64,000 nt of DNA from an uncultured Bacteroidota bacterium (GTDB lineage: Bacteria > Bacteroidota > Bacteroidia > Flavobacteriales > Flavobacteriaceae), in NCBI GenBank assembly GCA_902635965.1, contig CACPQA010000006.1:1-64000 (forward strand), given 5' to 3'. The notes under the pieces were generated by a model. It made no database searches. It saw only the letters and a list, made by a program, of their open reading frames with translations, and had not been told where the DNA came from. Position numbers and translations under genes: made by a program. Each line of letters starts with the position of its first letter. The stretch's first letter is position 1. This document shows, piece after piece, positions 44,641-52,949 of the stretch.

Positions 44641-45009
44641 TTAAACCTTGAATGAATTTATTATAAAAATTATCCAACCAATAATTAATATTAAACCACC
44701 AATTGGGGTTATAGGTCCAAGAAATGAAAAATTAATTTTTGTCATAGATTGTGTAGAAAGAAGAAAAATACTAAATGAAAAAAGAACTATACCAAGGGAA
44801 AAAATAAGTAGCAAATTATTTTTACTTTGAATATTTGAATTTGATATAATTATCAATGCAAGACCATGATACATCATGTACTTTACACCAGTCTCGAATG
44901 ATTTTAGCGATTCTTGGTTTAACAAATCTTTAAGTTTATGAGCTGCAATTGCCCCTAAGATGACAGAAAGTAAAGCAAAAAATCCACCAAAAACTTTTAG
45001 TTTATCCAT
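44641..45009 (-). CDS. DUF423 family small membrane protein
   Basis: A 122-residue protein with four hydrophobic segments. The family signature is clear: GAIAAHKLKDLL, FETGVKYMMYHGLALI and the C-terminal GPITPIGGLILIIGWI. DUF423 (YgdD-type) proteins are conserved in many bacteria with no settled role. It starts on the base before the stop of the DUF6607 gene and is therefore coupled with it. Confidence 0.9.
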   Translation of the reverse strand: MDKLKVFGGFFALLSVILGAIAAHKLKDLLNQESLKSFETGVKYMMYHGLALIIISNSNIQSKNNLLLIFSLGIVLFSFSIFLLSTQSMTKINFSFLGPITPIGGLILIIGWIIFIINSFKV

Positions 45010-45912
45010 TTAATCAACGAATTTATCAATTAAGTTTCTAATTTCTTCTTTTGTTTCATAATCATCAACAAACAAGTACATATACAGTGGTTTTTGTTCA
45101 TATAATTGAGAAACCTTAAGGTTTTCTTTTTTATTATATATATCGTTCCATACATCTTTTACAATTGTCCAATTTTTATAATTTTCCTTCCACCATTCTA
45201 ATGCGTATTTACATCTCTCGTCCTCTACTTTTTTGTATGTGTTGTATCCTTTTTCTTTTGCAATAGTTGTATTAATATTTTTTTTTCTGATAATTTTAGA
45301 ATTATCCTGTATGTGGGCCCAACCATAATCCATGATTTCGACTCTATTTCCCCTAATAGTCAGATTATAGTCGTTTCGAATGTCTCGCTCTCTTCTAGGA
45401 AGTGGGGCAGGAGTAGTACTTTCCCAATAGCTTTTACCATCAACATGAACCCAGGTACCTGAACCTTGATATCTTGGCCCATCGTCAACTTGAAATACTT
45501 TTTGAGACCATTGACCTTTAACCTGGTCTTTCGACTTATTTACGAATTTCCATACGTTATTGGAATCATATAGAAAAAAATCTTGATTTTGATATGACCA
45601 GTCTTGTCTCCAGTGCTTGATAATGTAAGGTTCACCGTAGTCTCCGATTTGAAGTATATGTTGGATGGAAATATCATTTTTGTTGTCTTCAATTAAATGC
45701 GCTAACTCTAAAGCATACATGGTCTTTGGTGGAGAGCTTATATAAGTAGAGTCTTCTGTATATACAAAGGTTTCAGCAAATTCGAATTTTACTTCATAAC
45801 ATCCGCACATTGATTTGATTGACTCTTTGTCAAGATTCTTTTTGGATTGTGGGTGAAGTACAATACTGTTAAATGCAAGTAATAGAAATAGAAATAGTAT
45901 GGTGTTTTTCAT
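45010..45912 (-). CDS. DUF6607 family secreted protein
   Basis: A 300-residue exported protein. The signal peptide ends near IVLHPQ. It has the DUF6607 pattern: MCGCYEVKFEFAETF, IIKHWRQDWSYQ, GQWSQKVFQVDDGPRYQG, ESTTPAPLPRRE and IMDYGWAHIQDNSK. The function is unknown; the cyclic-nucleotide or heme-related roles sometimes suggested for relatives are not visible from the sequence. A minus-strand TACTTTTG at 45947-45954 fits a -7 element about 35 bp upstream of the start. Confidence 0.8.
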   Translation of the reverse strand: MKNTILFLFLLLAFNSIVLHPQSKKNLDKESIKSMCGCYEVKFEFAETFVYTEDSTYISSPPKTMYALELAHLIEDNKNDISIQHILQIGDYGEPYIIKHWRQDWSYQNQDFFLYDSNNVWKFVNKSKDQVKGQWSQKVFQVDDGPRYQGSGTWVHVDGKSYWESTTPAPLPRRERDIRNDYNLTIRGNRVEIMDYGWAHIQDNSKIIRKKNINTTIAKEKGYNTYKKVEDERCKYALEWWKENYKNWTIVKDVWNDIYNKKENLKVSQLYEQKPLYMYLFVDDYETKEEIRNLIDKFVD

Positions 45913-45958
45913 GATAAAAAAAATTATAATTGGTCAAAATTTAGCACAAAAGTAAGTC

Positions 45959-46450
45959 TTATTTGCAATTTTTAAAAAACTCATCATAAGAAATAAAAAA
46001 ATCAGAATTACAATCTTTTGGATCTGATATAAACTCTTCGATATCAATTAGATAATCTTCAATGTAAAATTTATAATCCGCCAGATTTTCTTTAAGATAA
46101 TTAAGTTCCTTTTTTCTTTTTAAATTCTCGCTTTTTAAAACAGTTGATGATTCCATTACATATTGAGCAAATGTAGTCTCGTATTTTTTTCTGGCTCTAT
46201 TTAACTCAATTCTTGCCATTTTATTTACAATATCATTGTATTGTTTTATTGTGGTTTCATTCTGATTTTTTTGTATATATCTTAAAAAATCACTAAAATT
46301 TATAGTTTTTCCATTGATTACTGCACTTTCGTTTTTATCTGAAATTAAATAAGATCCTAGGTTATAACCAAGTTCGTCAACTACTCTGATGGAATAATTT
46401 TGAAAAAAAATCAGAATTAAGAATTTTAGGGACAGAGGGAATTTATACAT
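45959..46450 (-). CDS. Hypothetical protein with coiled-coil
   Basis: A 163-residue protein with a short hydrophobic N-terminus (SLKFLILIFF) and a long charged helical middle (NKMARIELNRARKKYETTFAQ, ENLKRKKELNYLKENLADY) that suggests a coiled coil. No family is recognised. The ATG directly follows the stop of the upstream lipoprotein gene, so the two are coupled and likely function together. Confidence 0.6.
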   Translation of the reverse strand: MYKFPLSLKFLILIFFQNYSIRVVDELGYNLGSYLISDKNESAVINGKTINFSDFLRYIQKNQNETTIKQYNDIVNKMARIELNRARKKYETTFAQYVMESSTVLKSENLKRKKELNYLKENLADYKFYIEDYLIDIEEFISDPKDCNSDFFISYDEFFKNCK

Positions 46451-47056
46451 TTATTTAGTACTGTCATTAAATATAGTACAACTGTAGTCAAGAAAATCTC
46501 TTATGGTAAAATCTTTAGATTTAGTGTAATTAAGATGCTTCTCATAATAAGGTTCGTCCTTCAAATAAGCTAATTCATCATATTTTAAGTTGTCGCCATT
46601 TATGCTTATTGTTATATTTGCAGAATTTGGTAGTGCTCTGCCAAAGGGATTTTCACCACTATGCGCAGATGACTGATCTTCATCTGGGTGGGGATTATAA
46701 CTTATATTGAGAATCAAAGTGTCTGAAGAAGGAGAAGTAAATTCAACAACTTCAACGAAACCTGTTGGATCCCTATAATTTTCATCGTCCTCATAAGTTG
46801 TAGAACCTTCTTTATGCATAAAATAAAAAATCTCGCAAAAGGGCGAAGTATTGAAGTTTTCAATCGCACCCCAAAAAAATTTACCACTCTTAAAACGGAT
46901 TATTCTTCTGATATTTGGACCAAAAATACTTTCTTTTTCTTCATCTAAAACCCATAGTGTATCTTCATATAAATCAAAAAATGAGTTTTCTTTGTCAGAT
47001 TTTTGACAGGAAAAAGAAAGTAAAATCAAAATGCAGCTAATTATAATTCTTTTCAT
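46451..47056 (-). CDS. Lipoprotein of unknown function
   Basis: A 201-residue lipoprotein (LLSFSC, Cys about 17). The mature part reads as a lipocalin-like or hydrolase-inhibitor-like beta domain (DTLWVLDEEKESIFGPNIRRIIRFKSGKFFWGA, ITISINGDNLKYDELAYL), but I cannot assign a family. The track start is five codons upstream; the ATG at MKRIII fits the lipoprotein signal. It is the first gene of a two-gene unit with the coiled-coil protein and is preceded by a 320-bp gap. Confidence 0.65.
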   Translation of the reverse strand: MKRIIISCILILLSFSCQKSDKENSFFDLYEDTLWVLDEEKESIFGPNIRRIIRFKSGKFFWGAIENFNTSPFCEIFYFMHKEGSTTYEDDENYRDPTGFVEVVEFTSPSSDTLILNISYNPHPDEDQSSAHSGENPFGRALPNSANITISINGDNLKYDELAYLKDEPYYEKHLNYTKSKDFTIRDFLDYSCTIFNDSTK

Positions 47057-47175
47057 ACTGCAAAAAAACAAAATCTAAAAGAAAGTTTCAGTATCAATCA
47101 ATAAGAAAAAACTATTTAATTAGTGGTATTTATGCATTTAAAAAATTAAATTTGTACCAAAATTGAATTAAGCCC

Positions 47176-47286
47176 TTGAAAACAATAAAAGCTAGAAGTA
47201 AATTACGTTTTATAGCTCACAATCCAACTGGAGAGTTAATAAAGTATTTTTTCATTTTCATGAAAAAATTTAAAAGAAAGAAATAA
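47176..47286 (+). CDS. Putative 36-residue basic peptide
   Basis: In the 320-bp gap between two minus-strand genes a plus-strand frame of 36 residues starts at TTG (KTIKARSKLRFIAHNPTGEL) and ends KKFKRKK. It is highly basic with a short hydrophobic stretch (YFFIFM). The non-ATG start and small size make this a weak call; the rest of the gap shows no other feature. Confidence 0.25.
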   Translation: MKTIKARSKLRFIAHNPTGELIKYFFIFMKKFKRKK

Positions 47287-47378
47287 TTTGAATCTGAAAT
47301 AGATTGTAATTATTTTTGGATGCAATACTTTTTTTTAATTTTTTTTCTTTGAAATTCATTATCTGCTATATTAATATT

Positions 47379-47933
47379 TTAAAGAGTAGTAACCTCAAAT
47401 AATTTCCATTTAGTATTAACCTTTTTATAATAAAAAAGCCCTCTACCAAAAAATATTTTTTTGTACTTAGAATTATATCGGCTGTAATGAACGTCTAAAA
47501 TAACAAAATCATCATTGAGTTTTATGAAATTATATTTGTTTAAAATAGAATATTTGTAGTCTTCTTGAATTTTCTCCTCTCTAAGCGTTTTATATCTACT
47601 TACTAGCTGATCTTTATTTTTTATTGTTACCGGTTCTTCAAGATTGTTAAAAACAACTGGATATGAAAAGTAGTTTGATAATATGTCGTAATCTTTATAT
47701 TCAAATGCTTTATTGTATTTAATCCATAGGTTGACAATTGTACTTTCTACTTGACTTTTCTTATTTCCCAAAAGAGATCTTATTCCTACCCCAAATGGAG
47801 TTTGATCGGCCATATTACCAAGAATATTTGGAATCTTTTTCAGCAATATTTTTTCAATATCGCTTTCTTGTTGTGAATAAGATATAAAATGTATTAAAAA
47901 AATTAAACAAATTTTTTTTTTTATGAAATTCAA
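47379..47933 (-). CDS. NTF2-like secreted protein
   Basis: A 184-residue exported protein (signal peptide ending FISYSQ) with an NTF2-like second half: VNLWIKYNKAFEYKDYDILSNYFSYPVVFNN, then FVILDVHYSRYNSKYKKIFFGRGLFYYKK. Such domains are often enzymes or ligand binders but catalytic residues are not obvious. It follows another NTF2-like lipoprotein gene with a 1-bp gap on the same strand, so the two are coupled. Confidence 0.65.
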   Translation of the reverse strand: MNFIKKKICLIFLIHFISYSQQESDIEKILLKKIPNILGNMADQTPFGVGIRSLLGNKKSQVESTIVNLWIKYNKAFEYKDYDILSNYFSYPVVFNNLEEPVTIKNKDQLVSRYKTLREEKIQEDYKYSILNKYNFIKLNDDFVILDVHYSRYNSKYKKIFFGRGLFYYKKVNTKWKLFEVTTL

Positions 47934-47934
47934 A

Positions 47935-48441
47935 TTATTGATTTTTTTCTTGATATAGATTTACCTCATAAAATATTCCTGTTGGGTCAACATAACAAAT
48001 AGTACTTGCAATTTTGTTATTTTTCCATTCCCATCTACAGTGGCAGGGGTAACTATAACTTCTTCCTGAAAGCTTTGAATTAGCTGACCAAATAAAATCA
48101 TGATAAGTTACAACTTTTCCGTTATTGAAATAAGAAGTATATATATCTCTATTATTGTGTTTTATGTCTGTAAATAATACAGAGTGAAAATTATAGCCAT
48201 CAATAATCCCATCTACATTATATTCTAAATTATTAAAATAATGTTTTCCGTCAGGATCGAAGTAATCTTTTGCTATTCCAAAATTACCTTTTAGGTACGA
48301 GTCGGCAAGTTTTTCAATTATCAGTGACTTTTCATCTCCTTCATTAATTAATCCACTAAGTGGTGATTTGTCTTTTATTAAAGTATCTTGACAGGATATG
48401 ATTATAAGAGACAGAAAAAAAAATAATCCTAGTTTTTTCAT
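47935..48441 (-). CDS. NTF2/SnoaL-like lipoprotein
   Basis: A 168-residue lipoprotein (LIIISC, Cys 17) with an NTF2-like body (ADSYLKGNFGIAKDYFDPDGKHYFNN, FHSVLFTDIKHNN, VVTYHDFIWSANSKLSG). It is the first gene of a pair with the next NTF2-like protein. Two tandem NTF2-like genes suggest a heterodimer, as NTF2 folds usually pair; that is inference. Confidence 0.65.
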   Translation of the reverse strand: MKKLGLFFFLSLIIISCQDTLIKDKSPLSGLINEGDEKSLIIEKLADSYLKGNFGIAKDYFDPDGKHYFNNLEYNVDGIIDGYNFHSVLFTDIKHNNRDIYTSYFNNGKVVTYHDFIWSANSKLSGRSYSYPCHCRWEWKNNKIASTICYVDPTGIFYEVNLYQEKNQ

Positions 48442-48565
48442 TTTTAAATTTTAAGTCTAATATAAAATTTTAATCAATGCTTTATAATATTATCTTATAG
48501 ATAATTCGAATATACATATATAAAATATCAATTTTTAAACTAAATTATGTCGAAATTTACTCTAT

Positions 48566-48916
48566 ATGATTAAGTTTTTACTATTTTTTTTAGTTTTTAA
48601 CTTTACTTATTCACAGGAATGGTTAATTGTGAGTATTATCAACCAGAATAGTAAGGGTATTAAGTATGAAGTTGACAATGGGGAAAAAATTTCAAAAAAA
48701 ACCACCAAAAATCCTTCACTAGTAAATTTAATAGATGTTTTTAAACAAAAGGGTTATAGTCTGAATAACGTAACTCAAATAAATCAAATTGACTTAAATG
48801 GAGTTTTTCCTCTATTTAATAATAATGCTAATTTTAATTTTCAAACTACAAACCTTAACTTGAATAACAATTTAAGAACCAATTTGTGGTTTAGAAAAGA
48901 ATTTAAAGAAGAATAA
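48566..48916 (+). CDS. Secreted hypothetical protein
   Basis: A 116-residue exported protein (signal peptide ending FNFTYSQ) with no family I recognise. The body is polar and asparagine-rich (NNNANFNFQTTNLNLNNNLRTN), so it may be a low-complexity surface or periplasmic protein. It ends 2 bp before the 54-residue membrane protein on the same strand. Confidence 0.55.
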   Translation: MIKFLLFFLVFNFTYSQEWLIVSIINQNSKGIKYEVDNGEKISKKTTKNPSLVNLIDVFKQKGYSLNNVTQINQIDLNGVFPLFNNNANFNFQTTNLNLNNNLRTNLWFRKEFKEE

Positions 48917-48918
48917 TT

Positions 48919-49083
48919 ATGAGAAAAAGGGATATTACAATACTAATTTCAGCCTTCTTGAGTTTTTTGTTGTCAGTTTACCTTTGGTTTTCTGGAGAAA
49001 AAGAAATGGGACAATATGTTTCTATTTGGGTTCCAACAATCTTGATATATGGTATTTTTTTTAATACACTTCCAAAAAAATGA
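48919..49083 (+). CDS. Two-helix microprotein, 54 residues (paralogue of the one at 50431)
   Basis: Below the ORF-track cutoff. Two hydrophobic helices (ILISAFLSFLLSVYLWFSG and YVSIWVPTILIYGIFF) flank a short charged loop. A 53-residue paralogue lies at 50431-50592 on the opposite strand, with shared SAFLSFLLSxYLWFSG and WVPxIL motifs, which is good evidence that both are real. Its TGA overlaps the next ATG (ATGA), so it is coupled to a 67-residue membrane protein. It has no known function. Confidence 0.7.
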   Translation: MRKRDITILISAFLSFLLSVYLWFSGEKEMGQYVSIWVPTILIYGIFFNTLPKK

Positions 49084-49283
49084 CAGATATACAGTTATTT
49101 ATTGCAGGTTGTATTTTATTCTCGCCAGTTTTAATCGTTCTCTATAGCTCTTTCCAAGAGCTAATAGGAGAACACAGCAATAAGAGCATAAACAAACCAG
49201 TTTATAAATATTTGTCTCAAATTGGTTTTTCTATCCTAGTAATTTCTGTTTGCTTCCTTATGGGGATAGTAATTTTTTTTTAA
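49080..49283 (+). CDS. Small two-helix membrane protein
   Basis: A 67-residue protein with two transmembrane segments (IQLFIAGCILFSPVLIVLY and IGFSILVISVCFLMGIVIFF) and a charged middle (EHSNKSINKPVYKY). The ATG overlaps the stop of the 54-residue microprotein, so it is translationally coupled with it. No family is recognised. With the preceding gene it forms a two-gene microprotein unit. Confidence 0.6.
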   Translation: MTDIQLFIAGCILFSPVLIVLYSSFQELIGEHSNKSINKPVYKYLSQIGFSILVISVCFLMGIVIFF

Positions 49284-49310
49284 AAATTATATTTAGTTTT
49301 ATTTTAATTT

Positions 49311-49745
49311 ATGTCACACGAAATTGATAAATATATTTTTTTTCATAGTAAATATGGGGGAACAGGTAAAAAATTCAAATTCAAGTTCATTGAATATAAA
49401 AAATATAATTTGAAGTTGGAGGGAACATTTTCTAAAGATATGACGAATCCTGGTCCGGAAGGTTTTGTGCAAGGAGGTCAAATAACCTCTATGTTAGACG
49501 ATGTTACTAGTATTTTGTTAATTTTTGAATCTAAAGGCGAGATATATCCATCCTCAACTAATCTTCACACTATTTTTCATCGTCCATTATGTATTGGAAA
49601 CTATCTTTGTGAAGCAACTTTAATCAATAGAGGAAAAAATTTAGCCACTATTCGAGGTGAAATTTACAACCAAAATGGCAAAATAGCTGCTACTTTGATT
49701 CACAATGCCTTTTTGATTTCAACTAAATTGAAATTAAATGGTTGA
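49311..49745 (+). CDS. PaaI-family hotdog thioesterase
   Basis: A 144-residue hotdog-fold acyl-CoA thioesterase of the PaaI type. Key stretches are EGFVQGGQITSMLDDVTSIL (hotdog helix with the catalytic Asp/Gly region), SSTNLHTIFHRPL and NRGKNLATIRGEIYNQNGKIAAT. The substrate is unknown. Its TGA overlaps the start of the SRPBCC gene (TTGA). Confidence 0.8.
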   Translation: MSHEIDKYIFFHSKYGGTGKKFKFKFIEYKKYNLKLEGTFSKDMTNPGPEGFVQGGQITSMLDDVTSILLIFESKGEIYPSSTNLHTIFHRPLCIGNYLCEATLINRGKNLATIRGEIYNQNGKIAATLIHNAFLISTKLKLNG

Positions 49746-50239
49746 CTACTGTGTATAATGTTTCTTATAGAATTAGTTTAAAAAGTCCAAGTAAAGATAT
49801 TTGGAAGGCAATTTCTTCTCATGGAAATTTAAATTTTTTTCATCCTTTTTGTCGAACGAATAAAGTTATTGAAGGGGATAAGGGTTCAATTAAAAAAGAT
49901 ATTTTGATTTATATAAATGGTGTCGTTTTTGAAAGAGAATTTTACCACTGGGATGAAATGAACGGTTATGAACTTATGATTGGGAAAAAAAATGGTAAAA
50001 AGTCAAAAGTTGTGTGGAAAATATCTAAAACTAAAAATTATACCACTTTAACAATTAATGTATTCCCTTATAAAACTGATAAGATAAATTCATTATTATA
50101 TCCTTTTGTCTTCTATTTCTACATCAAACCCAAGTTAAAAAGCTATTTGAAAAGTGTTTTAAAGGGATTAAAGTTTTATTTGAAAAATAATCAAAAAGTA
50201 GTGAAGAATCAGTTTGGTAAGCATAGTTGGTTTTCTTAA
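49742..50239 (+). CDS. SRPBCC-family (START-like) protein
   Basis: A 165-residue helix-grip protein of the SRPBCC superfamily (polyketide cyclase/START-like). Supporting stretches are SLKSPSKDIWKAISSHGNLNFFHPF at the N-terminus, VVFEREFYHWDEMNGYEL and the C-terminal helix KLKSYLKSVLKGLKFYL, all typical of lipid or polyaromatic binding. The start at TTG (49742) overlaps the thioesterase stop; a GTG three codons later is also possible. Coupling to a thioesterase suggests a joint role in acyl or lipid handling. Confidence 0.65.
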   Translation: MTTVYNVSYRISLKSPSKDIWKAISSHGNLNFFHPFCRTNKVIEGDKGSIKKDILIYINGVVFEREFYHWDEMNGYELMIGKKNGKKSKVVWKISKTKNYTTLTINVFPYKTDKINSLLYPFVFYFYIKPKLKSYLKSVLKGLKFYLKNNQKVVKNQFGKHSWFS

Positions 50240-50242
50240 TAC

Positions 50243-50431
50243 TTAAATTGCTCTGTTTTTCGGTTTTTTGTCAGGAATTCTTCCATAATTACCTCCACCA
50301 TCGTAATCTGTTATATCAGTTTCTATCTTATCAATATTAACCTCATTTTTTTCTTCATTACTGTAAAAAATGCCAACAATAAATAGAAGACCAACAAATA
50401 CACCGAATCCGAAAATTAGTATAATACTCAT
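50243..50431 (-). CDS. Small single-helix membrane protein
   Basis: A 62-residue protein with one N-terminal transmembrane helix (IILIFGFGVFVGLLFIVGIFY) and an acidic-then-basic soluble tail (NEEKNEVNIDKIETDITDYDG, KKPKNRAI). The ATG overlaps the stop of the 53-residue microprotein upstream (TAATG), so the two are translationally coupled. No family is recognised. Confidence 0.55.
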   Translation of the reverse strand: MSIILIFGFGVFVGLLFIVGIFYSNEEKNEVNIDKIETDITDYDGGGNYGRIPDKKPKNRAI

Positions 50432-50592
50432 TATTTATTGTTTTGCTTTATGTATGCTCCCGCAGCCAAAATAGATGGGACCCAAAGGCCGACATATAGG
50501 CCTTCGTCTTGCTGACCGCTAAACCACAAGTAGATTGAAAGTAAAAAACTCAAAAACGCAGACGTTAGAATAAAATAATCAGATCTTTTCAT
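50431..50592 (-). CDS. Two-helix microprotein, 53 residues (paralogue of the one at 48919)
   Basis: Below the ORF-track cutoff. The translation (ILTSAFLSFLLSIYLWFSG, then YVGLWVPSILAAGAY) is clearly homologous to the 54-residue protein at 48919-49083: the first helix differs at one position in the core SAFLSFLLSxYLWFSG, and both share WVPxIL in the second. Its stop overlaps the start of a 62-residue membrane protein, repeating the small-gene-pair arrangement of the other copy. It has no known function. Confidence 0.7.
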   Translation of the reverse strand: MKRSDYFILTSAFLSFLLSIYLWFSGQQDEGLYVGLWVPSILAAGAYIKQNNK

Positions 50593-50633
50593 CTTTTTTT
50601 ATCAAATCTAAACATAATAATTAATCAGTGATT

Positions 50634-51413
50634 TTAATTTTTTAAAAATTTAAGCGAAGTGGAATTAAATTTTTCAGGATTTTCAATGTTTACAACATGA
50701 CCACAATTTTTAAAAATTTTTAAGATAGCATTTGGCTGAGTTTTAACGATTTTTTTTATTGAGGACAAAAACATGTAATCTTTATTACCCATAATATATA
50801 GTGTCGGTATATCTGTTTTAATATTTTTGAAAAATCTTAAGAGTGGTAGTACTTTAGGGGTGAGTTTGAACCATCTTTCAACCTCTTTTTGATTCATCCT
50901 TTTAGCTTCTTTTATAAAAAGCTTCCTCGACTCGCTATCAGTTTTTGATGGCATTACAATGAACGCGTAGAGCTTATAAAGCCACATATATGGAACTATG
51001 GATTTGGTTGCATAAGCAAAATACATCATTAATCTTGACATAAAATTAAGTTCTAAAGTAGCTCCTCCTAATACCATTTTTAAAATCCGATTTGGTTCTT
51101 TTAATACCAATTGGTTTATAATTACTGTTCCAAGTGAAATTCCAACAAAATGTGATTTTTTAATGTTTAAATTATCTAGTACCTCTAAAACATCATTTAA
51201 AATTGATTCAAACGAAATTTTATTATTAGAATTTTGAGATGTATTTGAGCTTGAATACCCATGTCCACTCAAGTCAACAAGTAATAAGTTAAATGCCTTT
51301 ACAAAATATGGAATTTGCTTTTTCCAAATAGCACTACTTCCACCTGCGCCATGAACAAATGTAACCCATTGTCTATTAGAGTTATTATTAGAAAATTTTT
51401 TATAGTGAATCAT
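50634..51413 (-). CDS. Alpha/beta hydrolase
   Basis: A 259-residue alpha/beta-hydrolase with HGAGGSSAIW (oxyanion region), LVDLSGHGYSS, the nucleophile elbow GISLGT (catalytic Ser) and a C-terminal NCGHVVNIE (catalytic His). The catalytic acid is likely in NKDYMFLSS. The family includes esterases, lipases and dehalogenases; the substrate is not readable. No signal peptide is seen, so it is cytoplasmic. The gene stands alone, with 41 bp to the small membrane unit downstream. Confidence 0.8.
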   Translation of the reverse strand: MIHYKKFSNNNSNRQWVTFVHGAGGSSAIWKKQIPYFVKAFNLLLVDLSGHGYSSSNTSQNSNNKISFESILNDVLEVLDNLNIKKSHFVGISLGTVIINQLVLKEPNRILKMVLGGATLELNFMSRLMMYFAYATKSIVPYMWLYKLYAFIVMPSKTDSESRKLFIKEAKRMNQKEVERWFKLTPKVLPLLRFFKNIKTDIPTLYIMGNKDYMFLSSIKKIVKTQPNAILKIFKNCGHVVNIENPEKFNSTSLKFLKN

Positions 51414-51532
51414 TCAATCAAAATGTTGAGTAAATATATGTTATACAATATTTAAATTAAAATTCGGTTAAAATAATTTACGTATGTAAAGTCAATGAAA
51501 ATTAAGTTGATTTTAAAATCGATGATCTAGAA

Positions 51533-52276
51533 TCATGATGCGTAAGTTCTATAAGAAGGTTGAAGAGGGGATATAACTTCAAAAATTCTTGATTTTCTTT
51601 TGCATTTAATTTCAAAACTATCTGTTTCGGAAATAGTTAGAAATGTTCCTTTCAAATTTTTTTTTCTTTCAAGTTCAATTTCACCATCCAAAACAAAGAT
51701 AGAATGAACTTTTTCCTTTGAAGTACCAACAAAAAGAGACCCTTTTTCAAGTTCATGTATGTTGATACTCACCCCTTCTGTTTCCATCCGCATGGGTGAC
51801 TCATCATCTTTGATAATTGTAGTTGATGAGGTTTTGTTTTCCTTTACTTTAAACTGAGAAAAATTATAATCATCGTACGAAGCATTTTTTTTTAATGAAT
51901 TTTTTAAATTAGGGTCAAACCAAATTTGAAAAATTGCAGAATTTTTTTCAAGTTCTTCAGCATGTGAAATTCCGTTTCCTGCACGAATAATTTGGACATC
52001 TCCTTTGGATAATGGAATCCATTTATTCTGTTTCGTGTCAAAATGATTTATTCTTCCACGTAAAACAAAACTACAAATTTCAAATCCCTGGTGCGGATGC
52101 AAAGCAATTGTACTTTTTTTATCAGTTGTCCATGCGTGAGCCCAATAAAAGAGGTTTGAATATGGCTTTAGTTTTCCTCCATCTTGGGGAAAACCAATTG
52201 GCTTGTTTTCAAGAATTTCACCACCATTGAAATTCCCTTTTGCTTGTTCTGATTTTTTATAAACTTTTAATTTCAC
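51533..52276 (-). CDS. Pirin family protein
   Basis: A 247-residue bicupin of the pirin family. Metal-ligand stretches are IALHPHQGFEICSFVLRGRI and NGISHAEEL, as in quercetinase-type bacterial pirins. Pirins are iron-binding proteins with dioxygenase or regulatory roles. It stands alone between an alpha/beta hydrolase and a CPXCG protein. Confidence 0.88.
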   Translation of the reverse strand: MKLKVYKKSEQAKGNFNGGEILENKPIGFPQDGGKLKPYSNLFYWAHAWTTDKKSTIALHPHQGFEICSFVLRGRINHFDTKQNKWIPLSKGDVQIIRAGNGISHAEELEKNSAIFQIWFDPNLKNSLKKNASYDDYNFSQFKVKENKTSSTTIIKDDESPMRMETEGVSINIHELEKGSLFVGTSKEKVHSIFVLDGEIELERKKNLKGTFLTISETDSFEIKCKRKSRIFEVISPLQPSYRTYAS

Positions 52277-52368
52277 ATATCAATAATAGTTTAATGAAAT
52301 GATTTATAATTAAAACCTTAAATGTTATTTCCTTTAAAATAATAGTTTTTACTAATATTATAAAAATT

Positions 52369-52557
52369 ATGATTGAACATTTTTTTCAGTGCCCTTATTG
52401 TTGGCAACAAATTTCTATGTTAATTGAGCCATCTAGTGAAAGCACCTCCTATATCGAAGATTGTGAAATTTGTTGTAGACCGATAAACATCGAATATATT
52501 TTTTCAAACTCGGTGCTTTTAAATTTTAATGCATATTCAACTGATGAAAATTTCTAA
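52369..52557 (+). CDS. CPXCG-motif cysteine-rich protein
   Basis: A 62-residue protein with two CxxC-type knuckles (FQCPYCWQQ and DCEICCRPINIEY), which probably bind zinc. The family, annotated CPXCG-motif containing, is widespread in bacteria with no settled function. Confidence 0.85.
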   Translation: MIEHFFQCPYCWQQISMLIEPSSESTSYIEDCEICCRPINIEYIFSNSVLLNFNAYSTDENF

Positions 52558-52608
52558 TATTGATGTTTTTTTTTATTTTAGATGTTTATATTAAATGAAG
52601 TTTGATTT

Positions 52609-52920
52609 ATGTTAGGTCTGCACGATATACAATATCTATATGAATTTCTTTTTTGGGTTTTTATTTACCTTTCATTGCGTTTAGTATGGCATTTACCTAA
52701 GGTTCGTCTTGCATATGGAATAGCAGTAGCTGTATTTAATTTTGCAGCAATAGTAATGTATACTATCTCCTCCTTGTCAGGACAAATGGGTGCACTAGAC
52801 GCATTTGCATTTGCTTTCCTTCACTCAATGGTGTCAGTTGTGATGTTAACTTTAATTCATCAGGAAAACAAAATAGATAAAGAAAAAAGAAATCTAAATG
52901 ATGAAAAAGCGTTAAAATAA
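52609..52920 (+). CDS. Small membrane protein of unknown function
   Basis: A 103-residue protein with three hydrophobic helices (FLFWVFIYLSLRLVWHL, AYGIAVAVFNFAAIVMYTISS, DAFAFAFLHSMVSVVMLTLI) and a charged C-terminal tail. No family is recognised. A hairpin terminator follows its stop. Confidence 0.6.
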   Translation: MLGLHDIQYLYEFLFWVFIYLSLRLVWHLPKVRLAYGIAVAVFNFAAIVMYTISSLSGQMGALDAFAFAFLHSMVSVVMLTLIHQENKIDKEKRNLNDEKALK

Positions 52921-52926
52921 AAAAAA

Positions 52927-52945
52927 GCTCCTCGAAGGAGCTTTT
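52927..52945. terminator. Bidirectional rho-independent terminator
   Basis: The stem GCTCCT/AGGAGC with a three-base loop (CGA) is flanked by an A run on the left and a T run on the right, so it can terminate both the membrane-protein gene from the left and the convergent 52950-53681 gene from the right. Confidence 0.8.
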
Positions 52946-52949
52946 AAAA

